Source of the DNA: AC-37 sp036386455
GTDB taxonomy: Bacteria > Actinomycetota > Thermoleophilia > Solirubrobacterales > Thermoleophilaceae
DNA length: 38,035 bases
Direction: 5' to 3'
NCBI GenBank assembly: GCA_036386455.1
Contig: DASVVS010000159.1
Span: 1 to 38,035 of the forward strand
Part shown: positions 7,346-17,464 of the stretch, piece after piece
Layout: each line of letters opens with the position of its first letter
How positions within the stretch are numbered: position 1 is the stretch's first letter
The notes under the pieces: model-generated
Seen by the model: only the letters and a program-made list of their open reading frames with translations
What the model was told of the DNA's origin: nothing
Databases searched by the model: none
Made by a program: the position numbers and the translations under genes

Positions 7346-7453
7346 CTACACGTAGGTGGTCGCGACGAGGAACGACGCGCCGAAGAAGATCAGGCTGATG
7401 GCGCCCGCGATAAGCCCCGTGCGCAGGTTCTTGTTGGCGAGCCGCCGATCCAT
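7346..7453 (-). CDS. 35-residue single-pass membrane peptide
   Basis: This short ATG-started frame has a basic N-terminus (MDRRLANKNLRTG), one hydrophobic helix (about residues 13-32) and the end TTYV. The positive-inside charge pattern and tight linkage (3 bases to the next gene) support a real membrane peptide. It opens a three-gene cluster of small membrane proteins that diverges from the glucokinase gene. The family is not recognised. It may be an oxidase accessory peptide, by analogy with the 36-residue peptide at 723-833. Confidence 0.5.
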   Translation of the reverse strand: MDRRLANKNLRTGLIAGAISLIFFGASFLVATTYV

Positions 7454-7480
7454 CGGGGATCACTTCTAGCACAAGTCGCG

Positions 7481-7486
7481 TAGCTT
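7481..7486 (+). promoter_or_regulatory. -10-like TAGCTT, 7 nt before the glucokinase start
   Basis: TAGCTT is followed by 7 bases and then the GTG start at 7494. This spacing would place transcription initiation at or next to the start codon (leaderless mRNA). No Shine-Dalgarno is visible. It would drive the whole sugar operon. Confidence 0.45.
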
Positions 7487-7493
7487 TCAGGCC

Positions 7494-8452
7494 GTGGCCG
7501 CTCGGGAGGATCCCGCCGTCATCGGCGTCGACGTCGGCGGCACGAAGGTGGCCGCGGCGCGGATCGCGGGGACCGAGGTGCTCGACGCCGTCACCCACCC
7601 CACCGAGCTGAGCGGCAGCGATGCGCTCATGGCCGGGATCGAGGCCGCCATCGGCGAGGTCGCGGAGGCGTCGGGCAAGCCTGACGCCGTGGGCATCGGC
7701 ATGCCCTCGCAGATCGACTTCGCCACCGGCACGATCGTCTCGAGCGTGAACATCCCGTTCGAGGGGGTCGCGCTCGGCGAGGAGCTGACCGCGCGCCTGG
7801 GCGTGCCGGTCTACCTCGACAACGACGCCAACTGCGCCGCGCTGGCCGAGGCCCAGTTCGTGGAGGACGCGCCCGCGAAGCACCTCGTGATGCTCACGCT
7901 CGGCACCGGCGTGGGCGGCGGCGTGGTGATCGACGGGAGGATCTTCCGCGGGGCGACGGGGCTCGGCGCCGAGCTCGGCCACATCACGATCGATCCAAAT
8001 GGACCTGACTGTCCGGGGTCTTGCCCCAACAGGGGGTGTCTGGAAGCGCTGGCGTCTGGGACCGCGCTGGAGCGGGAAGCCAGCGCGAAGGCGGGCGAGC
8101 GCGTGAAGGGCAAGGAGGTCGTGGAGCGCGCCCGAGGCGGCGACGCCGAGGCACTCGAGCTCCTGCAGGAGATCGGCCGCTGGCTCGGCATCGGCATCGC
8201 CACCTACTCCAACGTCTTCGAGCCCGAGCACTTCGTGATCGGCGGCGGCCTGTCCGCCGCGGGCGACCTGTTCCTCGATCGCGCCAGGGAGGAGGCGGCC
8301 GCGCGCGCCCTGCCCGCGTCGTTCCAGCGCGTTCGGGTATCGCTCGCGAAGGCAGGCAACGACGCCGGCGTGATCGGCGCGGGCCTGCTCGCCGCGCAGG
8401 AGCTCGCGCTCAGCGGGGATACTGCGGGCCTGGCAAGCGACGGGAGGAGCGC

Positions 8453-8456
<4 letters not shown>
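7494..8456 (+). CDS. ROK-family glucokinase
   Basis: This 320-residue ROK kinase phosphorylates glucose to glucose-6-phosphate. Visible motifs are the phosphate loop DVGGTK (13-18), the catalytic LDNDAN (108-113; one of the two Asp is the base), the LGTGVGGG nucleotide site (136-143), ELGHIT with H163, and a zinc cluster CPGSCPNRGCLE (C173, C177, C182) in the wider-spaced variant of the ROK cysteine motif. GTG at 7494 was chosen because of the adjacent -10-like element and because the protein then begins close to the first strand. It overlaps the transketolase start (ATGA), so it heads the pentose phosphate operon and supplies its substrate. Confidence 0.93.
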
Positions 8457-10483
<2,027 letters not shown>

Positions 10484-10485
10484 GC

Positions 10486-13245
10486 ATGAGCGTCACTGTC
10501 GGTGTCAACGAGCGGCTCCAGGCCCTCACCCAAGCCGGGACGAGCGTCTGGCTCGACCAGATCCGCCGCAGCCTGATCGAGGGCGGCGAGCTCCAGCGCC
10601 TGATCGACGAGATGTCGCTGCGCGGCGTCACCTCCAACCCCGCGATCTTCCAGAAGGCGATCCTCGGCTCCGACGACTACGACGACGAGCTGCGCGAGCT
10701 GGCCGAGCAGGGCTGCGACGCCAAGCAGATCTACGACGCGATCGCGATCAAGGACGTGCAGCTGGCCGCCGACGTGCTGCGGCCGGTCTACGACGAGCTG
10801 CGCGGCTACGACGGCTACGTCTCGCTGGAGGTCGGGCCGGAGGCGGCGCACGACACCGAGGCGACGCTCGAGCAGGCGCGCGACTACTGGAAGCGCGTGG
10901 ACCGCCCCAACGTGATGATCAAGATCCCGGGCACCACGGCGGGCGTGCCGGCGATCGAGGACTGCATCGCCGAGGGCATCAACGTGAACGTGACGCTGCT
11001 CTTCAGCGTCGAGTCCTACGCCAACGTGGCCGAGGCCTACATCCGCGGCCTGGAGCGCTTTCGCGAGGGCGGCGGCGACGTGACCAACGTTCGCAGCGTG
11101 GCGAGCTTCTTCGTCTCGCGCGTGGACAGCAAGGTCGACAAGCAGCTCGAGCAGAAGGGCAACACCGAGCTCCTCGGCGGCGCCGGCCTCTGGAACGCGC
11201 GCGCCGCGTACGTGCGCTTCAAGGAGATCTTCCACGGCGACCGCTTCGCCGAGCTGCGCGAGGCGGGGGCGCCCGTGCAGCGCCCGCTCTGGGCATCGAC
11301 CGGCGTGAAGAACCCGAACTACTCCGAGACGATGTACGTGGACGGGCTGGTCGCGCCCGAGACCGTGAACACGATGCCGATGCCGACCCTGCTCGCGGCC
11401 GGCGAGAAGGCCGAGATCACGGGCCCCACGGCCGACGTCGACCCGGCCGAGGTCGAGGCCGCCATGAAGGGGCTCGAGGAGGCGGGCATCGACATGGAGC
11501 AGGTGGTCGAGGAGCTGCTCGACGAGGCCGTGGACCTGTTCGTCGACGCGATGGACAAGCTCATCATCGGCGTGGAGAGCGCCCGCGAGGCGGCCGTGAC
11601 CGGACGCCCGGCGACCTTCGAGTCGAACATCCCCGACGACCTCGAGCCCGCGATCGCCGAGCGCGTGAAGCAGGCGACCAAGGACGACGTGGCGCGGCGG
11701 ATCTGGCGCAAGGACGAGACCCTCTGGGGCGGTCCCGGCCCGGAGATCGGCGACCGCCTCGGCTGGCTCACGATCAGCGACACGATGCAGGAGAACTGCG
11801 CCGACCTGAAGGCATTCGCGCAGGCCTGCCGCGAGGACGGCCTCACCGATGCGGTGCTCCTGGGCATGGGCGGCTCGAGCCTCGGGCCCGAGGTGCTGCG
11901 CCGCTCGTTCGGCACGCTCGAGGACGGCATGCGCCTGCACGTGCTCGACTCGACGGACCCGGGCGCGGTGCTCGAGACCGAGCGGGCGATCGACCTGAGG
12001 AGCGCGCTGTTCATCGTCTCGAGCAAGTCCGGCGGCACCATCGAGACGCTGTCGCAGTTCAAGTACTTCCACGCGCGTGCGGTGGAGGAGCTGGGCGCCG
12101 ATGAGGCCGGCAAGCACTTCGTGGCGGTCACCGACCCGGGCACGTCGCTCGCCGACCTCGCGAAGGAGCACGGCTTCCTGCACACGTTCGTGAACGACCC
12201 GGAGATCGGCGGGCGCTACTCGGTGCTCTCGTACTTCGGGCTCGTCCCGGCCGCGCTGATGGGCGTGGACGTCGGGGCCGTGCTCGACCGCGCGCAGATC
12301 GCCGAGCAGATCTGCCGTCACGACGACCACTCGTCGGACAACTCGGGCCTCTGGCTCGGGATCGCGATGGGCGAGCTGGCCAATCACCGGCGCGACAAGC
12401 TCACGTTCGTGGTCGAGAGGCCGATCGCGAGCTTCGGCGTGTGGGTCGAGCAGCTGATCGCGGAGTCGACCGGCAAGGAGGGCAAGGGCACGCTGCCGGT
12501 GGCGGACGAGCCGCTCGGCGACCCGGAGTCCTACGGCGACGACCGCGTCTTCGTGTACCTGCGCGACAAGGACGGCGGAGAGCTCGAGTCGAAGATGGCG
12601 GACCTCGCGAAGGCGGGTCACCCGGTCTTCACGCTGTTCGCGGAGGGGCCCGAGGACCTCGGCCGGATCTTCTTCTTCGCCGAGTTCGCGACCGCCGTCT
12701 GCGGCTGGGTGCTCGGGATCAACCCGTTCGACCAGCCGAACGTCCAGGAGGCCAAGGACAACACGCAGAAGGTGCTCGCGCGTTACGCCGAGGAGGGCTC
12801 GCTGCCGGAGGTGGCCGAGTCCGGCGACGACGGCCTGCGCGAGATCCTCCAGCAGGCCCAGCCGCCGAACTACGTGGCGATCATGGGCTACGTGCAGCCG
12901 TCGGAGCGCTTCGACCGCGCGATCGAGGGCCTGCGGGCCGCGATCCGGGACGCCACGAAGGCGACCACGACGTTCGGCTACGGCCCGCGCTTCCTGCACT
13001 CGACCGGCCAGTTCCACAAGGGCGGGCCGAAGACGGGCGTGTTCGTGCAGCTCGTGCACGACGGCGACGAGGACGTGGAGATCCCGGACGCGGGCTACAC
13101 GTTCGGCACTCTCAAGAACGCGCAGGCCACCGGCGACCTGGAGACGCTGAAGGCGCACGGGCTCCCGGCGCAGCGGGTCAGACTGGAGGGCGACCCGGCC
13201 GAGGCGGTCGAGCGCCTGACCGAGCGAGTGAGGGGGATGCTCTGA
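10486..13245 (+). CDS. Bifunctional transaldolase / glucose-6-phosphate isomerase fusion
   Basis: This 919-residue fusion has an N-terminal transaldolase (about 1-370) and a C-terminal phosphoglucose isomerase (about 380-919). The transaldolase part has GVTSNPAIF, the Schiff-base Lys K146 in MIKIPGT, and the WASTGVKNP segment. The isomerase part has GMGGSSLGPEVLR, VSSKSGGTIET, GGRYSVLSYFG and NPFDQPNVQEAK. The fused protein links fructose-6-phosphate use by transaldolase with its return to glucose-6-phosphate, closing the oxidative cycle in one polypeptide. ATG at 10486 is 2 bases after the tkt stop with an upstream GAGGAG. The stop overlaps the next start (TGATG). No separate tal or pgi is in the window. 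Confidence 0.96.
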   Translation: MSVTVGVNERLQALTQAGTSVWLDQIRRSLIEGGELQRLIDEMSLRGVTSNPAIFQKAILGSDDYDDELRELAEQGCDAKQIYDAIAIKDVQLAADVLRPVYDELRGYDGYVSLEVGPEAAHDTEATLEQARDYWKRVDRPNVMIKIPGTTAGVPAIEDCIAEGINVNVTLLFSVESYANVAEAYIRGLERFREGGGDVTNVRSVASFFVSRVDSKVDKQLEQKGNTELLGGAGLWNARAAYVRFKEIFHGDRFAELREAGAPVQRPLWASTGVKNPNYSETMYVDGLVAPETVNTMPMPTLLAAGEKAEITGPTADVDPAEVEAAMKGLEEAGIDMEQVVEELLDEAVDLFVDAMDKLIIGVESAREAAVTGRPATFESNIPDDLEPAIAERVKQATKDDVARRIWRKDETLWGGPGPEIGDRLGWLTISDTMQENCADLKAFAQACREDGLTDAVLLGMGGSSLGPEVLRRSFGTLEDGMRLHVLDSTDPGAVLETERAIDLRSALFIVSSKSGGTIETLSQFKYFHARAVEELGADEAGKHFVAVTDPGTSLADLAKEHGFLHTFVNDPEIGGRYSVLSYFGLVPAALMGVDVGAVLDRAQIAEQICRHDDHSSDNSGLWLGIAMGELANHRRDKLTFVVERPIASFGVWVEQLIAESTGKEGKGTLPVADEPLGDPESYGDDRVFVYLRDKDGGELESKMADLAKAGHPVFTLFAEGPEDLGRIFFFAEFATAVCGWVLGINPFDQPNVQEAKDNTQKVLARYAEEGSLPEVAESGDDGLREILQQAQPPNYVAIMGYVQPSERFDRAIEGLRAAIRDATKATTTFGYGPRFLHSTGQFHKGGPKTGVFVQLVHDGDEDVEIPDAGYTFGTLKNAQATGDLETLKAHGLPAQRVRLEGDPAEAVERLTERVRGML

Positions 13246-14201
13246 TGCAACTCGGGTTCGTTGGCCTCGGCCGGATGGGCGGCAACATGGTGCACCGGAT
13301 CCACCGCGACTCCGACCACGAGGTGGTCGCGTTCGACTTCAGCGCGGAGGCGGTGAGCGAGGCCGAGGGCCACGGGGCCACCGGCGCCGGCTCGCTCGAG
13401 GAGCTGGTCGAGAAGCTCGACGCGCCGCGCGCGGTCTGGGTGATGGTGCCGGCGGGCGACCCGACCGAGCAGACGGTCGCCAAGCTCGGCGAGCTGCTGA
13501 GCGAGGGCGACATGATCATCGACGGCGGCAACAGCCGCTGGTCCGACGACAAGCGCCGCGCCGAGCAGCTCTCCGGAAAGGGGATCCACTACGTGGACGT
13601 GGGCACCTCCGGCGGCGTGTGGGGCCTGCAGGTGGGCTACTGCATGATGGTCGGGGGCCCGGAGGAGGCGGTCACGCGGCTCGCGCCGATCCTCGACGTG
13701 CTGGCGCCGCCGCCGACCGAGGAGCACGGCGACGGTTGGGGGCACTTCGGCCCGACCGGCGCCGGCCACTACGTGAAGATGGTCCACAACGGCGTGGAGT
13801 ACGGGATGATGCAGGCCTACGCCGAGGGCTTCTCGCTGTTCGACGCGTGTGAGTACGAGCTCGACAACGCGAAGATCGCGCACCTGTGGATGCAGGGGTC
13901 GGTCGTGCGCTCGTGGCTCTGCGAGCTGGCGGCGCTCGCGTTCGAGCAGGAGGGCAACGACCTGAAGCGCCTCGAGCCATACGTGGAGGACTCCGGCGAG
14001 GGCCGCTGGACCGTGGAGGACTCGATCGACAAGCGGATCCCCACGCCGGTGATCACGACCTCGCTGTTCGAGCGCTTCTCCTCGCGCGGGCAGAACGCGT
14101 TCGCCGCGAAGGTCAACGCCGCGCTGCGCAACCAGTTCGGCGGCCACGCCGTGAAGGCCGCGGACGCCGCGGCCCAGAGCGACCCCGCCGCGGACGGCTA
14201 G
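13245..14201 (+). CDS. gnd: 6-phosphogluconate dehydrogenase, decarboxylating (short type)
   Basis: This 318-residue enzyme converts 6-phosphogluconate to ribulose-5-phosphate and CO2. Motifs are the dinucleotide loop GLGRMGGNM (7-15), IDGGNSRW, and the catalytic segment GHYVKMVHNGVEYGMMQAY. It is the short form (about 300-320 residues), not the 470-residue enterobacterial type. Asp31 ends strand 2 (VVAFDFS), where NADP-preferring enzymes usually carry Asn/Arg. By analogy with other short enzymes, NAD+ preference is likely, though this is inference. ATG at 13245 shares a base with the preceding stop. zwf follows after 4 bases. Confidence 0.95.
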   Translation: MQLGFVGLGRMGGNMVHRIHRDSDHEVVAFDFSAEAVSEAEGHGATGAGSLEELVEKLDAPRAVWVMVPAGDPTEQTVAKLGELLSEGDMIIDGGNSRWSDDKRRAEQLSGKGIHYVDVGTSGGVWGLQVGYCMMVGGPEEAVTRLAPILDVLAPPPTEEHGDGWGHFGPTGAGHYVKMVHNGVEYGMMQAYAEGFSLFDACEYELDNAKIAHLWMQGSVVRSWLCELAALAFEQEGNDLKRLEPYVEDSGEGRWTVEDSIDKRIPTPVITTSLFERFSSRGQNAFAAKVNAALRNQFGGHAVKAADAAAQSDPAADG

Positions 14202-14205
14202 GCCG

Positions 14206-15735
14206 ATGGCCACCGTCACCCAGGAGCCCGAGAACCCCCTGGTCGAGGGGCTTGAGCGGCTGCCCGTCCACCCCACGACGCTCGTGATCTTCGGCGCCAC
14301 GGGCGACCTCTCGCGCCGCAAGCTGCTGCCGGGCATCTACAACCTCGCGCACGAGGGGGCGCTGCCGGAGCGGTTCAACCTGATCGGCGTCTCGCGCGGG
14401 GACGAGTCCGACGAGGGCTTCCGCGAGATCGCCAGGGAGTCGATCACGCAGTTCTCGCGCCGCGAGGCCGACGAGAAGGTGCTCGACTCGCTCCTGCAGC
14501 GCATGCGCTACGTCGCCGGATCGTTCGACGAGGACGGCATGTACGAGCGGCTCGCCGGCGTGGCGAAGGAGTTCGACGACGAGGCGGACCTGCGGTTCAA
14601 CCGCCTCTACTACCTCTCGGTGGCGCCGTCGTTCTTCCCGCTGATCGCGGAGAAGCTCGGCGATCACGGGCTGGCCAACTGCGAGGGCGGCGAGACCCGG
14701 ATGATCATCGAGAAGCCGTTCGGGACCGACCTGAAGACCGCGCAGGACCTGAACCGCGCGCTGCTCGGCGTGTTCGACGAGAGCCAGATCTTCCGGATCG
14801 ACCACTACCTGGGCAAGGAGACCGTCCAGAACATGCTGGTGCTGCGGTTCGCGAACGGCATCTTCGAGCCGCTCTGGAACCGCTCCTACATCGACAGCGT
14901 GCAGATCACCGCGGCCGAGGACCTCGGGATCGGCTCCCGCGCGGGCTACTACGACAAGTCCGGCGCGCTGCGCGACCTGGTGCAGAACCACATGCTCCAG
15001 CTCCTGATGCTGCTCGCCATGGAGCCACCCGTCTCCTTCGACGCCGACGCGGTGCGCGACGAGAAGGTCAAGGTGCTGCACGCCATCCACCCGCCGACGC
15101 CCGACGAGGTGCCCGAGATGGCGGTGCGGGCGCAGTACGAGGCGGGTGCCTCGGGCGGCGAGGACGTGCAGGGCTACCTCGACGAGGAGGACGTGCCGAA
15201 GGACTCCACCACGGAGACCTACGCGGCCGTGAAGCTGCACATCGACAACTGGCGCTGGGCGGGCGTGCCGTTCTACCTGCGCACGGGCAAGCGGCTGGCG
15301 CGCAAGGTCACCGAGATCGCCGTGACGCTCAAGCCGGTGCCGCACCTCGCGTTCAAGCAGTCGGGCTCGCTCGGGGTGGAGGCCAACCAGCTCGTGATGT
15401 CGGTGCAGCCGAACGAGGGCGTGTCGCTCAAGCTCGTGGCCAAGATCCCCGGCGCGCGGATGTCGGTGCGGCCGGTGAACATGGAGTTCCTGTACGGCAC
15501 GTCGTTCATGTCGCAGTCGCCGGAGGCGTACGAGCGGCTGATCATGGACACGATGCGCGGCGACGCGACGCTGTTCGCGCGCGACGACGAGGTCGAGGCG
15601 GCGTGGGCGATCTGCGACCCGATCCTCGAGGCGTGGTCGCGGACGTCGGGGCCGCTGCCCAAGTACGCGGCGGGCTCGCCCGGGCCGGCCGAGGCCGACG
15701 AGCTGATCCTCCCCGACACGTGGAGGCAGCTCTGA
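14206..15735 (+). CDS. zwf: Glucose-6-phosphate 1-dehydrogenase
   Basis: This 509-residue enzyme catalyses the first oxidative step, glucose-6-phosphate to 6-phosphogluconolactone with NAD(P)H formation. Motifs are the coenzyme loop FGATGDLSRRK (29-39), the substrate site RIDHYLGKETVQN (D199, H200, Y201, K204), the EKPFG motif, and the C-terminal FYLRTGKRL. Length is standard. ATG at 14206 follows gnd by 4 bases. The gene end overlaps the opcA start, consistent with the known functional pairing of G6PDH with OpcA in cyanobacteria and actinobacteria. Confidence 0.97.
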   Translation: MATVTQEPENPLVEGLERLPVHPTTLVIFGATGDLSRRKLLPGIYNLAHEGALPERFNLIGVSRGDESDEGFREIARESITQFSRREADEKVLDSLLQRMRYVAGSFDEDGMYERLAGVAKEFDDEADLRFNRLYYLSVAPSFFPLIAEKLGDHGLANCEGGETRMIIEKPFGTDLKTAQDLNRALLGVFDESQIFRIDHYLGKETVQNMLVLRFANGIFEPLWNRSYIDSVQITAAEDLGIGSRAGYYDKSGALRDLVQNHMLQLLMLLAMEPPVSFDADAVRDEKVKVLHAIHPPTPDEVPEMAVRAQYEAGASGGEDVQGYLDEEDVPKDSTTETYAAVKLHIDNWRWAGVPFYLRTGKRLARKVTEIAVTLKPVPHLAFKQSGSLGVEANQLVMSVQPNEGVSLKLVAKIPGARMSVRPVNMEFLYGTSFMSQSPEAYERLIMDTMRGDATLFARDDEVEAAWAICDPILEAWSRTSGPLPKYAAGSPGPAEADELILPDTWRQL

Positions 15736-16799
15736 CGCTCGAGGCGACCGGCGTCTGGAGCGAGCAGGGGACCACCCCCGCGAAGATCGAGGCAGCGCTG
15801 CGCCACCTCCTCGAGGAGCAGCACGCGGCCGACGAGGCGTACGTCCCCGCCCGGGTTCTGAACCTGGTCGCGGTGGTGGACCGCGACTGGCGCGGCGAGG
15901 TCGTGAACCGGCTCGAGCACCTCGGCCGCTACCACCCGTCGCGCACGATCGTCTGCGCGATGGAGGACGGGCGCCGCGAGATCGACGCGTGGGCCACGAT
16001 GACCTGCGACCCCGACGAGGGCGCCGGCGGCGTGCGCGTGTGCGAGGAGCGCGTGGAGATCGACGTGGGGCCGGGGCACCTGGAGCGGCTCGGCACGATC
16101 GTGGACCCGCTGCTCGTGCCGGACCTGCTCACGCTCGTGTGGTCGCCGCACGGGCACCCGGAGGCGGTCGACGCCCTGTCCGAGGTGGCCGACGTGTTCC
16201 TGATCGACTCGGTGCAGGAGCCGGACCCGTCCGCGGGCGTGGAGCGGGCGCGCGAGCTGCTCGGCGATGGCTACGTGGTGGACCTCGCGTGGCTGCGAAG
16301 CGCCCCGTGGCGGGAGCGGATCGCCTCCACGTTCGACCCGGCGATGTGGCGGCCGGCGCTGCGCGACATCGAGTCGGTCACGATCCGCCACCATCCCGAG
16401 TCGGCGATCAGCGGGCTCCTGCTCGTGGGCTGGCTCGCCTCGCGGCTGGGCTGGGAGCCCGGGTCGGTCATGCGCCGGAACGGCGACCTCATCGCGCGCG
16501 CGCGGGCGCGGCGGCACGAGGTGACGCTGACGCTCGAGGCGGCGCCGAACCTGAACGTGCCGGGGCTCGACGGCCTGACGATCGAGTGCTCGCGCGGGAT
16601 GAGCATCTCGCTGGACCGCGGCCCGGGCGGGCTGGCGGCGAAGCGCACGCTGCGCGACGGGACCGAGTCGACCTGGGTGGTGATGGGCGCCTCGCGCGGC
16701 GAGCAGGGGATCCTGGGCGAGGGGATCAGGCAGGCGCTCCTGCGCGACCCCACGTACGGCCCGGCGCTGAGCGCCGCGGCGGCGATGCTCGGCTCGTGA
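15720..16799 (+). CDS. opcA: OpcA-like glucose-6-phosphate dehydrogenase assembly protein
   Basis: This protein of about 355 residues is of the OpcA family, which supports G6PDH oligomerisation or activity. The N-terminal start of homology (VWSEQGTTPAKIEAALRHLL), the WSPHG segment after a strand-rich region, and its place directly after zwf and before pgl support the call. GTG at 15720 is the first conventional start. A CTG at 15732 overlaps the zwf stop (CTGA) and has GGAGG (15722-15726) 5 nt upstream, so it may be the true start. The stop overlaps the pgl start (GTGA). Confidence 0.85.
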   Translation: MEAALTLEATGVWSEQGTTPAKIEAALRHLLEEQHAADEAYVPARVLNLVAVVDRDWRGEVVNRLEHLGRYHPSRTIVCAMEDGRREIDAWATMTCDPDEGAGGVRVCEERVEIDVGPGHLERLGTIVDPLLVPDLLTLVWSPHGHPEAVDALSEVADVFLIDSVQEPDPSAGVERARELLGDGYVVDLAWLRSAPWRERIASTFDPAMWRPALRDIESVTIRHHPESAISGLLLVGWLASRLGWEPGSVMRRNGDLIARARARRHEVTLTLEAAPNLNVPGLDGLTIECSRGMSISLDRGPGGLAAKRTLRDGTESTWVVMGASRGEQGILGEGIRQALLRDPTYGPALSAAAAMLGS

Positions 16800-17464
16800 A
16801 CCTGCGAGTGGTCGACGATCCGGCCGCCGAGGCGGCCTCGCTGATCGCGGACGCCGTGCGCACCGGCGGCAACATCGCGCTGGCCGGCGGCTCGACGCCG
16901 AAGGCGGCGTACGGACTGACCGCGGACATGGACCTCGACTGGTCCGGCGCCACGCTCTGGTTCGGCGACGAGCGCTGCGTTCCGCCGGACGACGAGAGCT
17001 CCAACTACCGCATGGCGAAGGAGGCCCTGCTCGACCGGATCGACGGCGAGGGCCCCACCGTCAAGCGGATGGCGGGCGAGAAGGGGCCGCACGCGGGCGC
17101 GGAGGACTACGAGCGCGAGCTTCAGGAGACGCTCGGGGAGCAGCTTCCCCGGCTCGACCTCATCCTCCTGGGACTCGGCCCCGACCTCCACACCGCGTCG
17201 CTCTTCCCGGGCAAGCCGGCGGTGGACGTGCGGGATCGCGCGGTGGTGGGGGTGGAGGAGGCGGGCATGCCGCCGCTGGTCCCCCGGATCACGCTGACCC
17301 TGCCGATGATCAACGCGGCGGCGTCGATCATCTTCCTGGTCGCCGGCGAGGACAAGTCGGACGCGGTGCGGGCCGTCTTCGGGAACGGGGAGGGGCCCGC
17401 GGGACGCGTCTCCGACCCGCTCGTTCTCCTCGACGAGGGCGCCGCGAGCAGGCTGCCGCGGTGA
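16796..17464 (+). CDS. pgl: 6-phosphogluconolactonase
   Basis: This 222-residue DevB/SOL-type lactonase hydrolyses 6-phosphogluconolactone between Zwf and Gnd. Signatures are NIALAGGSTPKAAY (26-39), LWFGDERCVPPDDESSNYRM, and LILLGLGPDLHTASLFPG, where the family usually has GMGxDGHTASLFPG; Gly is replaced by Leu before His. GTG at 16796 overlaps the opcA stop (GTGA), and the stop overlaps the GH15 start in the same way. It completes the oxidative branch within this operon. Confidence 0.94.
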   Translation: MNLRVVDDPAAEAASLIADAVRTGGNIALAGGSTPKAAYGLTADMDLDWSGATLWFGDERCVPPDDESSNYRMAKEALLDRIDGEGPTVKRMAGEKGPHAGAEDYERELQETLGEQLPRLDLILLGLGPDLHTASLFPGKPAVDVRDRAVVGVEEAGMPPLVPRITLTLPMINAAASIIFLVAGEDKSDAVRAVFGNGEGPAGRVSDPLVLLDEGAASRLPR

